Below, one piece after another: positions 1 to 8,933 of a stretch of DNA of 64,000 bases. The DNA comes from JAQGMV01 sp035626595 (GTDB lineage: Bacteria; Pseudomonadota; Gammaproteobacteria; Burkholderiales; SG8-41). The DNA lies in contig DASPNJ010000133.1 in assembly GCA_035626595.1 (NCBI GenBank), forward strand, positions 61,843-125,842, written 5' to 3'. Both the position numbers and the translations under genes were made by a program. Under the pieces are notes generated by a model, which searched no databases, was not told where the DNA came from, and was given only the letters and a program-made list of their open reading frames with translations. Position 1 is the first letter of the stretch. Every line of letters starts with the position of its first letter.

Positions 1-90
1 TGCGCAGACTCACAGGCTTATTACCCGTACGTGAAGCAGTGCGCGAGCACGTGGCAGCGCGTGACACCTACCCCGCCAGGAGCCCAATGA
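1..90 (+). CDS. C-terminal end of an unrecognised protein (partial)
   Basis: Frame 1 is open from the window edge and ends with TGA at 88-90, giving about 29 residues that include the stretch AYYPYVKQC and end in PTPPGAQ. The stop overlaps the ATG of the next gene (ATGA), an arrangement typical of co-transcribed genes, and the AGGAG ribosome site of the next gene lies inside this frame. The family cannot be named from so short a tail. It could also be a chance open frame. Confidence 0.5.
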   Translation, partial: CADSQAYYPYVKQCASTWQRVTPTPPGAQ

Positions 91-995
91 GCATCGAAGT
101 CATCCCCACCGGCGCCGCGCTCGGCGCCGAGGTCCGCGGCATCGATTTTTCGCGTCCGGTAACGGAGGACATGAAAACGGCGCTGCGCAAGGCCTGGTCC
201 GAGCATCTCGTCCTGCTGTTCCGCGGCCAGCGCATCGACGACGAGCAACTGCTTGCCGCGTCGGGCGTATTCGGTCCGCCGCACGAAGCCGCATCGCGCA
301 AGTACCACCTCGCCGTCGGCGAGAAAGTGGACGATCGCCACATGATCTCGCGCCATGCGAGTGTCGCGATCATCTCCAACCTCGACGCGAACGGAAATCC
401 CGTCCGCGACAACGGCGGCCTCGGCAGCTACGAAGTCGTGTGGCACACCGACAATTCGTACGTGGAAGTGCCGCCGGCGGGCAGCATGCTGTACGCCCTG
501 GAGCTGCCGCCCGCGGGCGGCGGCGGTGATACCTCGTTCAGCAATCAGTACCTCGCCTACGAGGAGCTGTCCGCAGAGCTCAAGCGCGCGATCGAAGGCA
601 AGTCGCAGGTGCACGATTCGAGCCGCAACAGCGCCGGCGTGCTGCGGCCCGGCGTGAAGCTGCCGACGAAGCCGGAGGAAGTTCAGGGGCCGGTGCATCC
701 GCTGGTGCGCGTGCATCCGGTCACCGGCCGGCGCGCGCTCTATCTTGGACGCCGGCGCACATGGCCTTCGAACTACATCATCGGCATGCCGAACGACGAG
801 AGCGAAGCGCTGCTCGACAAGCTCTGGGCGCACGCGACGCAGCCGAAGTACGCGTGGACGCACAAGTGGCGCGTCGGCGACATCGTGCTGTGGGATAACC
901 GGTGCTGCATGCACTACCGCACCGAGATCGACGTCGCCTACCGGCGCGTCATGCACCGCACCACGATCAAAGGCGAGCCATTGATCGCTGCGTAG
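87..995 (+). CDS. TauD/TfdA-family Fe(II)/2-oxoglutarate dioxygenase
   Basis: A 302-residue member of the TauD/TfdA family, which couples 2-oxoglutarate decarboxylation to hydroxylation of an organic acid substrate. The iron ligands are visible as H120-x-D122 (WHTD) and distal H276 (CCMH), and the 2-oxoglutarate-binding arginine is probably R291 in MHRTT. I start it at ATG 87 because AGGAG at 78-82 is 4 nt upstream. A longer frame from 39 would add a tail unlike the family. The stop is 129 nt from the convergent stop of another dioxygenase. Substrate is unknown. The many Bug receptors nearby suggest a small carboxylate or sulfonate. Confidence 0.9.
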   Translation: MSIEVIPTGAALGAEVRGIDFSRPVTEDMKTALRKAWSEHLVLLFRGQRIDDEQLLAASGVFGPPHEAASRKYHLAVGEKVDDRHMISRHASVAIISNLDANGNPVRDNGGLGSYEVVWHTDNSYVEVPPAGSMLYALELPPAGGGGDTSFSNQYLAYEELSAELKRAIEGKSQVHDSSRNSAGVLRPGVKLPTKPEEVQGPVHPLVRVHPVTGRRALYLGRRRTWPSNYIIGMPNDESEALLDKLWAHATQPKYAWTHKWRVGDIVLWDNRCCMHYRTEIDVAYRRVMHRTTIKGEPLIAA

Positions 996-1028
996 GGATC
1001 AACGCTCGCTCCCACCGGTAAACGAACA

Positions 1029-1054
1029 GAGGGAAACCGATGATGGTTTCCCTC
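1029..1054. terminator. Hairpin between convergent dioxygenase genes
   Basis: GAGGGAAACC and GGTTTCCCTC form a perfect 10-bp stem around a 6-nt loop. It lies between two genes that converge at 995 and 1124, where a bidirectional terminator would be expected. There is no clear T-tract on either side, so an RNA-stabilising or Rho-associated role is equally possible. Confidence 0.4.
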
Positions 1055-1081
1055 CGTAACCTCCGTTCCTTCGGTTGCGAA

Positions 1082-1128
1082 GGTGCGTCGATGACGCACC
1101 GGCCGGTGCGCTAGCAGCGCACCCTACG
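1082..1128. repeat. GTAGGGTGCGC-type palindromic repeat, extended form
   Basis: Minus-strand copy of a palindrome of the form GTAGGGTGCGC-N-GCGCACC, followed by a second small palindrome (GGTGCGTC/GACGCACC). The same extended form occurs at 24908. The TAG of the repeat is used as the stop codon of the dioxygenase gene ending at 1124. Other copies lie at 12211, 40034, 44833 and 62857. Confidence 0.8.
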
Positions 1129-1999
1129 CGGCCGGACGGGCACCCTTGAGCTGCGTGCGCAGCATATAGCGCCGCTCGTTCGGGTCGAACGCCGTTCGCT
1201 TGTGCATCGCGCAGCGGTTGTCCCAGATGAGCAGATCGCCCACGTTCCATTTCTGGAACCACGCGAATTCTTCGCGCGTGGCGTGCGCCCAGAGGCGATC
1301 GAGCAGAGACTCGCTCGCCTCCAGCGATAAGCCCACGACGTAGGAAAGCGGCCGGCGCCCCAGGTACAGCGCACGCTTGCCCGTGACGGGATGGCGCACG
1401 ACGATCGGGTGCAGCGCGCCCGGCGCTTCGCGCGGATCGGTCACGTCCTTGTAGCCCTTGCGCAGCTCGCCCGCGCTGTTGCGGCTCGCATCGTGCTTGA
1501 TCTGACGGCCCTCCACGGCGGCCTTGAGGTCCTGCGGCAGCGTCTCGTACGCGTGATACATGTTGAGAAACCCGGTCTCGCCGCCGGCCTTAGTAACCTC
1601 GAGCGCATACAGCATCGCGGCCGACGCGGTGATCTCGTTGTACGACATGTCGGTGTGCCAGACCGCCTCACCGTAGCCGAGACTGCCCACCGGCTGACCA
1701 TCCTGCAGGATGTTCGACATGACTGCGAGGTCGGGGTATCCCGGAATCCACGGCTCGCCCTTTACGTTGATGGGCGCCTTGTCGAGCTCGCCGAAGCGCC
1801 GGCTGAATTCGAGGAGCTGGTCCTTCGTGAGCGTCTGGCCGCGGAAGCGGAGAACCAGATGGCTCATCCACGCGTCAAAAATAACGTTGAAGTCGGCGTC
1901 GGAAAGCCGCTGCGACAAGTCCACGCCCGTTACATCGGCGCCGACCGGTTTGCCGGTAGGGGTCACGCGTATGTCGGATTTCTGAGCTATGGCGTGCAT
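1124..1999 (-). CDS. TauD/TfdA-family dioxygenase
   Basis: A 291-residue 2-oxoglutarate-dependent dioxygenase. Iron ligands are H115-x-D117 (WHTD) and H266 (CAMH), with R281 as the likely 2-oxoglutarate anchor. The ATG at 1999 has GAGGT about 6 nt upstream. It resembles the dioxygenase at 87-995 over its whole length (both have NSAGxLRxG and RHP/VHPVTG segments), so the two are probably divergent paralogues placed tail to tail. Its stop codon lies inside a short palindromic repeat. Substrate unknown. Confidence 0.9.
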   Translation of the reverse strand: MHAIAQKSDIRVTPTGKPVGADVTGVDLSQRLSDADFNVIFDAWMSHLVLRFRGQTLTKDQLLEFSRRFGELDKAPINVKGEPWIPGYPDLAVMSNILQDGQPVGSLGYGEAVWHTDMSYNEITASAAMLYALEVTKAGGETGFLNMYHAYETLPQDLKAAVEGRQIKHDASRNSAGELRKGYKDVTDPREAPGALHPIVVRHPVTGKRALYLGRRPLSYVVGLSLEASESLLDRLWAHATREEFAWFQKWNVGDLLIWDNRCAMHKRTAFDPNERRYMLRTQLKGARPAA

Positions 2000-2103
2000 C
2001 GAAGACCTCGCGTTACGTGATGCTCGATTCTACAGCGCGCGTACGCGCGCGATGCCGCATCGCATCATTGACGCTTTACCGGCCGAATGCATAATGGCGC
2101 CCC

Positions 2104-2430
2104 ATGAATAACCAGTCACCCTGGAGCTCGTACGGCCGCCGGCAGAACCGATCGGAGCAGCCGCAGCAAGCGACGCCGCAACCGGATTTCACCTTCGGCG
2201 CGGCCCGCGAGGCGATGCGCACGCACGAGCAGTTGAAGCGATATCTCGAACGCACGATGCGCGAGTTCAACGAGATTCGCGGCGGCCGCGCCGGCTACTA
2301 CCGCATCATCGAGGACGCGCTGAAGCCACCGCCCCGCCCCGAGAGCATCGAGGAGACGCTGCGCAGGCTCACGGGCACCCGCGCCCACGGCGAGCACCGC
2401 GGCCGCAGCGACCCGTCGGCCACGGTCTGA
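2104..2430 (+). CDS. Small hypothetical protein
   Basis: A 108-residue frame with a polar, Gln-rich N-terminus and a predicted helical middle (about residues 35-75, including EQLKRYLERTMREFNEIRGG), then a Pro-rich stretch and a short helix. No family recognised. ATG 2104 has no strong ribosome site. It stands alone between a minus-strand dioxygenase and a plus-strand Bug receptor. The amino-acid composition looks natural, and the overlapping antisense frames look like shadows. Confidence 0.5.
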   Translation: MNNQSPWSSYGRRQNRSEQPQQATPQPDFTFGAAREAMRTHEQLKRYLERTMREFNEIRGGRAGYYRIIEDALKPPPRPESIEETLRRLTGTRAHGEHRGRSDPSATV

Positions 2431-2501
2431 TCGCCCCCGAGCTTCACCCCACTCCGGCACTCGCGCGGGGAGAAGCACTGTTCGCAATGACGAGGATAAC
2501 G

Positions 2502-3470
2502 ATGAGAACGCATGTCGCCATGGCACTGGCTGCGATAGCAGCGAGCTTTGCAGTCCCCGCAACCGCGCAGAACTATCCGACGAAAACCGTGCGTATCGTC
2601 GTGCCGTTCGCGGCCGGTGGCCCCGCGGACATCTACGGGCGCACGCTCGCGCAGCGGCTCTCCGACGCGATGGGCCAGCCTTTCGTCGTGGACAACCGCC
2701 CGGGCGCCGGGTCGATCATCGGCACGGACATCGTCGCGAAATCGCCAGCCGACGGCCATACCCTGCTCGTGATGTCCAACACGCACACCGTGAACGAGTC
2801 GCTGGTGCCGAAAAAACCGTTCACGTTGATGAAGGATTTCGTCGGCATCGCGCCGATCAATCAGTCGGACCTGCTGATGGTGGTCCATCCGTCGCTGCCG
2901 GTTAAATCCGTGAAGGAGCTCGTTGCGCTCGCCAAGGCGAAGCCGCGCGGCTTGAACTACGCGTCGTCGGGCACCGGCACGCCGTACCACATGGCCGGCG
3001 AGCTCTTCAAGTCGATGGCTGGCGTCGATGTCGTCCACGTGCCTCACAAAGGCAGCGCCGAGGCGCGCACCAGCGTCATGAGCGGGCAGGTCGAAATGAT
3101 GACCGACGCGATCACGACCATGGCGCCGATCGCACGCGCCGGCAAGACGCGCATGATCGCGACCACGGGCATCAAGAGGTCCGACGTCACGCCCGAGATC
3201 CCGACGGTGTCGGAAGCCGGCGTGAAAGGCTACGAAGCGACGATCTGGCTCGGTGTGATGGCGCCGACCGGGACGCCGAAGCCGGTCGTCGATCGTTTGA
3301 ATGCCGAGATCACGAAGATCACCTCGCGGTCCGACATCCGCAAGGCGTGGCTCGAGCAGGGCGCGATCGCGATGACGATGAGCGCGGCGGAATTCGACCG
3401 CTACCTCAATCAGGACATCGCGAAGTGGGCGAAGGTGGTGAAGATCTCGGGGGCGCGAGCGGATCGGTGA
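2502..3470 (+). CDS. Bug/TctC-family periplasmic substrate-binding protein
   Basis: A 322-residue receptor of the Bug (TctC, PF03401) family, which binds small carboxylates in the periplasm. Residues 1-23 form a signal peptide ending in ATA-Q. The mature part begins with the family hallmark NYPTKTVRIVVPFAAGG and contains VDNRPGAGS and HVPHKG. ATG 2502 is preferred to the in-frame ATG 2487 because GAGG is 5-7 nt before it. No TctA/TctB membrane partners lie nearby, which is common for this expanded family in Betaproteobacteria. Confidence 0.92.
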   Translation: MRTHVAMALAAIAASFAVPATAQNYPTKTVRIVVPFAAGGPADIYGRTLAQRLSDAMGQPFVVDNRPGAGSIIGTDIVAKSPADGHTLLVMSNTHTVNESLVPKKPFTLMKDFVGIAPINQSDLLMVVHPSLPVKSVKELVALAKAKPRGLNYASSGTGTPYHMAGELFKSMAGVDVVHVPHKGSAEARTSVMSGQVEMMTDAITTMAPIARAGKTRMIATTGIKRSDVTPEIPTVSEAGVKGYEATIWLGVMAPTGTPKPVVDRLNAEITKITSRSDIRKAWLEQGAIAMTMSAAEFDRYLNQDIAKWAKVVKISGARADR

Positions 3471-3479
3471 AAGTGCCAG

Positions 3480-3577
3480 GTGATGAAGTGACGCAGTGAC
3501 GAAGTAACTGCGTCACCGCGTCACCGCGTCACAGCATCACCGCGTCACCGCGTCACCGCGTCACCGCGTCACCGCGC
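3480..3577. repeat. Octamer repeat array with complementary arms
   Basis: About eight units of TCACCGCG (one variant, TCACAGCA) follow a left arm with GTGACGAA/GTGACGCA units. Because the left arm is roughly the reverse complement of the right, the region can fold into a long imperfect hairpin. It separates the convergent Bug gene (stop 3470) and GGDEF-EAL gene (stop 3580). A second array of the same family lies at 14944. Confidence 0.8.
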
Positions 3578-3579
3578 GG

Positions 3580-6500
3580 CTACCGCCGCCGGCGATCGAA
3601 CGACGTCACGTTCGACGGTTGCTGCGCGGCGAACGCGCGCTGCAGGAAGGCCGTAGCGTCAGGCTCGGCCAGCGCGAGGCTGAAGTGCGCGCCCTGCACC
3701 TCCTCGCAGCCGTGCGCCTTCAGGAATTCGAGCTGCTCCACCGTCTCGACGCCTTCTCCGATCACCGTGAGTCCGAGGCTGTGAGCCATTGCGATGATCG
3801 CCTGCGTGATCGCGGCGTTGCTGGGATCGCCGGGCACTTCGGATACGAACGAGCGGTCGATCTTCAGCGCATCGATCGGGAAGCGCTTCAGGTACGCGAG
3901 CGACGAGTACCCGGTGCCGAAGTCGTCGATCGCCACGTGTATCCCCATCGCTTTCAGCTCGGCGAGCAGCGCCGCCGCGCGCGCCGCGTTGTGCATGATC
4001 GTGCTTTCGGTGATCTCGAGCTCGAGCGAGCTCGTCTCGCAGCCGCTCCTCGCGAGCACGCGCACGATGTCCTGCAGGAGGTCGCGGTGGACGAACTGCC
4101 GCGGCGAGAGATTGACGGCGATGCGCAGCGACGGCAGTCCCGCGTCGATCCATTTGCGCTGCTGCGCGCACGCGGTCGCGAGCACCCATTCGCCGATCGG
4201 CACGATGAGACCGGTCTCCTCGGCGATGCCGATGAATTTCACCGGGGGCACCAGTCCCCGCGCCGGATGACGCCACCGCACCAGCGCTTCCATCCCGACC
4301 GGCACGCCGGTTTGTGCGTTCACCACCGGCTGGTAATGCAGCACGAGCTCGTCGCGTTCCAGCGCGCCCCGCAGCTCCGCCTCGAGGGTGAGCCGCTCGA
4401 CCGAGTGGACGTTCATCTGCTCGGAGTAGAACTGGAAGGTGTTACGCCCCTGATCTTTCGCGCGATACATCGCAATGTCGGCGAAGCGCAGCAGCGAGCG
4501 CATGTCCTGTGCATCGACGGGGTACGTGCTGATCCCGATGCTGCCGCTCACGTGCACCTGGTTGCCGGCGATCGTGAAGCTGCCGGCCAGCGCCGCGATG
4601 AGCTTCTCGGCGACCGCCGCGACGGCTGCCGGTTCACCGATGTCCTGCAGCAGCACGACGAACTCGTCGCCGCCGAGCCGCGCCACGATATCGGCGGTGC
4701 GAAGCTGATCGGTGAGCCGTTCCGCGACTTCCCGCAGCAACTGGTCGCCGGCCTCGTGCCCGAGCGTGTCGTTGATGATCTTGAATCGGTCCAGGTCGAT
4801 GAACATCACGGCGAGCCGGCGCTCGTGCCGCTGGGCCTGCGCGATCGCCTGCTCGAGCCGCTCGTTGAACATCGCGCGGTTCGGCAAATTGGTAAGCGTG
4901 TCGTGCATCGCGACGAACTTGACCGCCTGCTCCGCCTGCGTACGCACCAGGAACTGACCGATCTGGCGGCCGATCGACTCGGCGATCGCGATCAGCATCG
5001 CGTCCGGCTCCCGCACGTCGCGGTGGAAGAACTCCATGATGCCGAGCACCTCGCCGCCGGCGGTCAGGGGGAACGCGAATGCGCCGTGCAACCCTGCGCG
5101 CGCAATGAGCTCCTTACGCTGGAGGCCGGGGTCCTTCGTGATGTCCGAGATCCAGATCGGTTTGCCGGCCGCGAACGTGCGCCGCACGAGCCCTCCGCTC
5201 TTCGGATCCGGCCGTGCCACGCGATGCGCCACGGCCTCGGCGAAAGCCTGGATCTCCGGCGTATCGATGCCCCACATCTCGCGCCGGCGCAGCGCACCCA
5301 TGTCCTTGTCGTATTCGTAGCGGTCGCCGTAGTGCCAGCCCATCGTTTCGCAAATGGTCTGGATGATCTTGGTGATTGCGACGTCGGCGCTGCCCGCCTC
5401 GGCGAGCACGCGCGTGATCGCATGCTCCATCATCTGACGCCGCTCGGCCTGTTTGCGCTCGCTGATGTCGATGATGGTCCCGATGATGCCCGCCAGCTCG
5501 CCGTTGCCGTGCGTGTAGGTGGCTTTGTAATAAAGGACGTCGTGCGTCGCACCGTCCGCGGTCGGGATCACCGCCTCGTGCATCTGGGTGCCGGGATTCG
5601 CCCAGAGCTCGCGGTCGAGTCGGTCGCGCTCCTCCGCGAGGCGGCGGTCGTTCGGGTACAGGTCGTAAACGGTCTTGCCGATGAACCTCTCGCGCGAGAT
5701 GCCGAAGAGCTTCTCCCAGGCGCGGTTCACGCCGAGATAGCGCCCGTCGCCGCCTTTGAAGAAAATCGGGTTGGGCAACGCCTCGATCATCGACTGCGTG
5801 AGCGACTGCGCCTCGGCGAGCTTGGCTTCGCTCTGCCGCAGGTCCTCGGTGATGCGCACGGCGAGCCGCCGCGCGCGTTCGCGCGAGGAGGCGAGCGAGC
5901 TCACGAGGCCCGCGAGCAATCCGCTCACGACGAGCCCGCCCAGCAGCAGGATCCATGGCAGCGCGCGGTCGGTCGGGGTCACGAAGTCGTCGGTCGACCC
6001 GCTGAAATCGAGGCGCCAGTCGCGCCCGCCGACCTCCAGCGCCATGTCCCGGTTGAAGTAATCGGGGTCGGTTGGCGCTGCCGGAACCGGCGCGCTCCTT
6101 TCGAACAGGGTGTACTCGGCGCGCTGCGCGCCGAGCTGCGCGCCGCCGGCGATCGTCACACGATCGTAGAGGCGCACCGACACCGGCGTGAGCGCCGGGG
6201 TGCCGAGCACGTCCGCCACCAGGCTGCGCATCATGAACGTCGCGCTCACCACGCCGGCGAACGCGGCGCGGCGCTCTCCCACCGTGCCGGTCGGCATGCC
6301 GTTGAGGTACAGCGCGAAACGCACGCTGACCGCGGGCTCACGCGCCGGATCGCTCGCCAGCGCGAGCCGGCTGGAGAGCACCGGCGTTCCGGTGTCACGC
6401 GCGCGCTCGGTCGCGTCCTGGCGCTCGCCTTCCAGCAGATCGAGCCCCAGTCCGGCCTCGTTGCCGGCGAACGGCTCTATGAACATGATCGGCGCGTATA

Positions 6501-6945
6501 GCGCGCTGTCGTGAGGCGGCTTGATCGAGAAGTGCGGATAGCCGGCGGCATAAACGCTGCGGTCGCCGCGTACCCGCGCTTCGAACTGCGCCTTGCGCGC
6601 GTGCGGCACCACCTCCGCATAGGTGACCGAACGTATGCCGGGGTGGCGCTCTTTCAGCTTCAGCCCGCTCACGTAGCGGTTGAATTCTTCCCGCGTGACG
6701 TCCTCGGAAGAGCGGAACAGCCCCTGGACGCCGTAGACGATGTCGAAGCTGCTGTGCAGCCGCTCGCGGATCGCGTCGGTGGCTTCGGCGATGGCGGCTT
6801 CGGCCTTGAGCCGCCCGTGCCCGTCGACGCGCGCATCGACGATGAAGAACGTCAGAACGGAGATCGCCACCCCGACGGCGAGCACACCCCAGGTGAGCAG
6901 CATCGACCGCATGCGCCCGGACGCGCCCCGCCAGCTCTCCGGCAT
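3580..6945 (-). CDS. CHASE-PAS-GAF-GGDEF-EAL cyclic-di-GMP turnover protein
   Basis: A 1121-residue membrane sensor. Order: transmembrane helix (about 15-37), periplasmic CHASE-like sensor (about 65-300), second helix (about 330-355), PAS (about 385-500), GAF (about 515-660), GGDEF (about 690-850) and EAL (about 865-1110). The cyclase site GGDEF is intact, with an inhibitory-site RxxD (RTAD) five residues before it. The phosphodiesterase residues also look intact: MEALVRW, NLSPRQF, DDFGTGYSS, KIDRSFV, GEGVET. It could therefore make and break c-di-GMP. It is monocistronic. The ATG at 6945 has only a G-rich weak ribosome site, and a later Met is possible. Confidence 0.93.
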   Translation of the reverse strand: MPESWRGASGRMRSMLLTWGVLAVGVAISVLTFFIVDARVDGHGRLKAEAAIAEATDAIRERLHSSFDIVYGVQGLFRSSEDVTREEFNRYVSGLKLKERHPGIRSVTYAEVVPHARKAQFEARVRGDRSVYAAGYPHFSIKPPHDSALYAPIMFIEPFAGNEAGLGLDLLEGERQDATERARDTGTPVLSSRLALASDPAREPAVSVRFALYLNGMPTGTVGERRAAFAGVVSATFMMRSLVADVLGTPALTPVSVRLYDRVTIAGGAQLGAQRAEYTLFERSAPVPAAPTDPDYFNRDMALEVGGRDWRLDFSGSTDDFVTPTDRALPWILLLGGLVVSGLLAGLVSSLASSRERARRLAVRITEDLRQSEAKLAEAQSLTQSMIEALPNPIFFKGGDGRYLGVNRAWEKLFGISRERFIGKTVYDLYPNDRRLAEERDRLDRELWANPGTQMHEAVIPTADGATHDVLYYKATYTHGNGELAGIIGTIIDISERKQAERRQMMEHAITRVLAEAGSADVAITKIIQTICETMGWHYGDRYEYDKDMGALRRREMWGIDTPEIQAFAEAVAHRVARPDPKSGGLVRRTFAAGKPIWISDITKDPGLQRKELIARAGLHGAFAFPLTAGGEVLGIMEFFHRDVREPDAMLIAIAESIGRQIGQFLVRTQAEQAVKFVAMHDTLTNLPNRAMFNERLEQAIAQAQRHERRLAVMFIDLDRFKIINDTLGHEAGDQLLREVAERLTDQLRTADIVARLGGDEFVVLLQDIGEPAAVAAVAEKLIAALAGSFTIAGNQVHVSGSIGISTYPVDAQDMRSLLRFADIAMYRAKDQGRNTFQFYSEQMNVHSVERLTLEAELRGALERDELVLHYQPVVNAQTGVPVGMEALVRWRHPARGLVPPVKFIGIAEETGLIVPIGEWVLATACAQQRKWIDAGLPSLRIAVNLSPRQFVHRDLLQDIVRVLARSGCETSSLELEITESTIMHNAARAAALLAELKAMGIHVAIDDFGTGYSSLAYLKRFPIDALKIDRSFVSEVPGDPSNAAITQAIIAMAHSLGLTVIGEGVETVEQLEFLKAHGCEEVQGAHFSLALAEPDATAFLQRAFAAQQPSNVTSFDRRRR

Positions 6946-7012
6946 CGTTACCCCCCGCTCCTGTGACGCCGCCGCAACTTTACGCCATAAGCTGCGGAAA
7001 GTGTGCCGCTTT

Positions 7013-7849
7013 TCAGGCCGGCTGCGATTCCATGAGCTGCTTGAAGCGCCGCAGATCCGCGCGCGCTTCGTGCGCGCCGCGGCCGAAGAGGCGCGCGAGC
7101 GCTCCGCCGAGCGAACCGGGCGGCACGTCGTAGAGGATCTCCACCCGAACTTCGGTGCCGCCGCCCGGCAGCCGCTCGAACTGCACGGAGCCTGCGTTGT
7201 ACATCGGCGAGCCCTCGACCGAGCGCCACGCGAGGCACCGGCCCGGTGAGTCGTCGATGATTTCGGCGTCCCATTCGAGGCGCGTGCGCGCCGGCCCCAT
7301 CGCGACCCAGTGCGAGTGGCGCTCGTCGAGCACCTGCACCGATTCGAGGTGCGGCATCACGCGCGGCAGGTTGTCGAACGCCCGCCAGAAGCGATAGAGC
7401 TCGTCGGGCGAGCGATCCACTTGCACGATCTCGATGACGTGGCGTGGCGACGGGCGACGGCCGGTGCGCTCGAGCTCGCGGCTGCAATACGCGTCGAGCG
7501 CAGTGACGCCCGCCACGGCCGTTGCGGCGATCGCCGCGCGGCGCTGGTCCACACCCGGCACGAGAACCGCGCCGCCGAGCACGGCAAGATCGATCGCGTC
7601 GCCGACGACTCGCGCCTGCACCCACGGACGCGGCTCCGGCTGCGTGAGTATCCCGATGCCGCAGGCGAGCTCGCGCAGGCCGCACAGAACCGTCAGCGCG
7701 GGGGGCAGCGGCACGCCGGTCAGGCGGGCCATCGCGCGCGGTGCGACGAGTTGCGCGATACCGATGCCGATACTGAACCAGCCGAGACCGCGAGCGATTT
7801 GCTCCGACGTGTTGGGGCCGCGCTTGCGGCGGGTGGTGTATGTCGCCAT
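7013..7849 (-). CDS. SRPBCC-family protein with N-terminal hydrophobic region
   Basis: A 278-residue protein. The first about 125 residues hold three or four hydrophobic segments (for example LGWFSIGIGIAQLVA), so it is likely anchored in the inner membrane. Residues about 140-275 resemble the cyclase/dehydrase branch of the SRPBCC ligand-binding fold (VIEIVQVDRSPDELYRFW, then RLEWDAEIIDDSPGR). Such proteins bind hydrophobic ligands, but no catalytic assignment is possible. It stands between two unrelated genes on the same strand. Confidence 0.75.
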   Translation of the reverse strand: MATYTTRRKRGPNTSEQIARGLGWFSIGIGIAQLVAPRAMARLTGVPLPPALTVLCGLRELACGIGILTQPEPRPWVQARVVGDAIDLAVLGGAVLVPGVDQRRAAIAATAVAGVTALDAYCSRELERTGRRPSPRHVIEIVQVDRSPDELYRFWRAFDNLPRVMPHLESVQVLDERHSHWVAMGPARTRLEWDAEIIDDSPGRCLAWRSVEGSPMYNAGSVQFERLPGGGTEVRVEILYDVPPGSLGGALARLFGRGAHEARADLRRFKQLMESQPA

Positions 7850-7897
7850 CGAATCCCCGAAATTTTCGCGCTTAGTGCAACGGCCGTGCCGCCGGCT

Positions 7898-8872
7898 CTA
7901 TTCCGGTCGAATGCCCGCTTTCGCGATGATCGGGGTCCAGCGGGCGATCTCGCTTTTCACGTGTTCGCCGAACACCTCCGGCGTGCTGCCGACCGGCTCG
8001 ATGCCGAGCGCGAGGAGCTTGTCGCGCACGTCGGGCGCCCGCACCGCTTTCGCAATTTCGCCGCTCAATTGCTGGACGATTGCAGACGGCGCGCGCGCCG
8101 GCGCCAGCGTGCCGTACCACGCGGCCAGCTCGTAGCCCGGGAAGCCCAGCTCGGCAACCGTCGGCACGTCCGGCAGCGCCGCCGAGCGCCTGGCGGTGGT
8201 CACCGCCAGCACTTTGAGCTTGCCGGACTTGATATGCGGCATGCTCGCCGGCGCGCCGACGAAGGTCATCTCGACCTGCCCGCCGAGGACGTCTGTCAGC
8301 GCAGGGCCGCCGCCCTTGTACGGGACGTGGACGATGTTGACCTGAGCGACCGACTTGAGCAGCTCGCCGGCGAGATGCATGGTGCCGCCGCTGCCCGACG
8401 AGGCGAAGTTGAGCTGGCCCGGGCGCGAACGCGCGAGCGCGATCAGCTCCTTCAGACCGTTCACCGGCAGCGCGCGATTGACGACCAGCGTGAGCGGTCC
8501 GGACGCGACGAGCGACACCGGCGCGAAATCGCGGATCGCATGATAGGGCAGCGTCTTTGCGTGCAGGATCGAGTTCATCGCGTGTCCCGCGCTCACGTAG
8601 GCGAGCGTGTAGCCGTCCGGTGCCGACTTCGCGACGAAATCTCCGGCGAGTATGCCGTCGGCGCCCGCGCGGTTCTCCACGATCACCGGCTGCCCGAGCG
8701 ATTCCGAAAGTCGCTGCGCGACGACACGCGCCTGCACGTCGACCGCGCCGCCGGGGGCAAAACCGACGATGAAGCGCACGGGCTTCACGGGAAACTTCGC
8801 CGGCTGCGCGAACGCGGCGGTGGTCAGGGCCAGGAGGGCCAGCGCGAGCGCGGTGCGGATCGTCGAACACAT
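7898..8872 (-). CDS. Bug/TctC-family periplasmic substrate-binding protein
   Basis: A 324-residue receptor with a signal peptide at residues 1-22 (ending AAFA-Q), then KFPVKPVRFIVGFAPGG, VENRAGADG and HVPYKGGG as family hallmarks. The frame stays open upstream to 8995, but ATG 8872 is chosen because it starts a proper signal peptide. It is divergent from the dioxygenase at 8934, with a 61-nt shared promoter region, so the two may be co-regulated and the dioxygenase may act on the captured compound. Confidence 0.92.
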   Translation of the reverse strand: MCSTIRTALALALLALTTAAFAQPAKFPVKPVRFIVGFAPGGAVDVQARVVAQRLSESLGQPVIVENRAGADGILAGDFVAKSAPDGYTLAYVSAGHAMNSILHAKTLPYHAIRDFAPVSLVASGPLTLVVNRALPVNGLKELIALARSRPGQLNFASSGSGGTMHLAGELLKSVAQVNIVHVPYKGGGPALTDVLGGQVEMTFVGAPASMPHIKSGKLKVLAVTTARRSAALPDVPTVAELGFPGYELAAWYGTLAPARAPSAIVQQLSGEIAKAVRAPDVRDKLLALGIEPVGSTPEVFGEHVKSEIARWTPIIAKAGIRPE

Positions 8873-8933
8873 CGTGAATCGAGTATAACAAGGCCGACCG
8901 TGACCACACGGCATCGTCCAGGGAGGATTTTTC

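Noticed and set aside
2298..3047. Minus-strand 249-codon frame
   Set aside because: Shadow of the Bug gene at 2502, with His/Arg-rich composition and no motif.
3480..3577. CRISPR array
   Set aside because: The units are 8 nt, contiguous and without spacers, and no cas genes are present.
3619..6501. 960-codon open frame antisense to the GGDEF-EAL gene
   Set aside because: It is an out-of-phase shadow of a high-GC gene: Arg/His/Ala-rich with no family resemblance, while the opposite strand has complete catalytic motifs.
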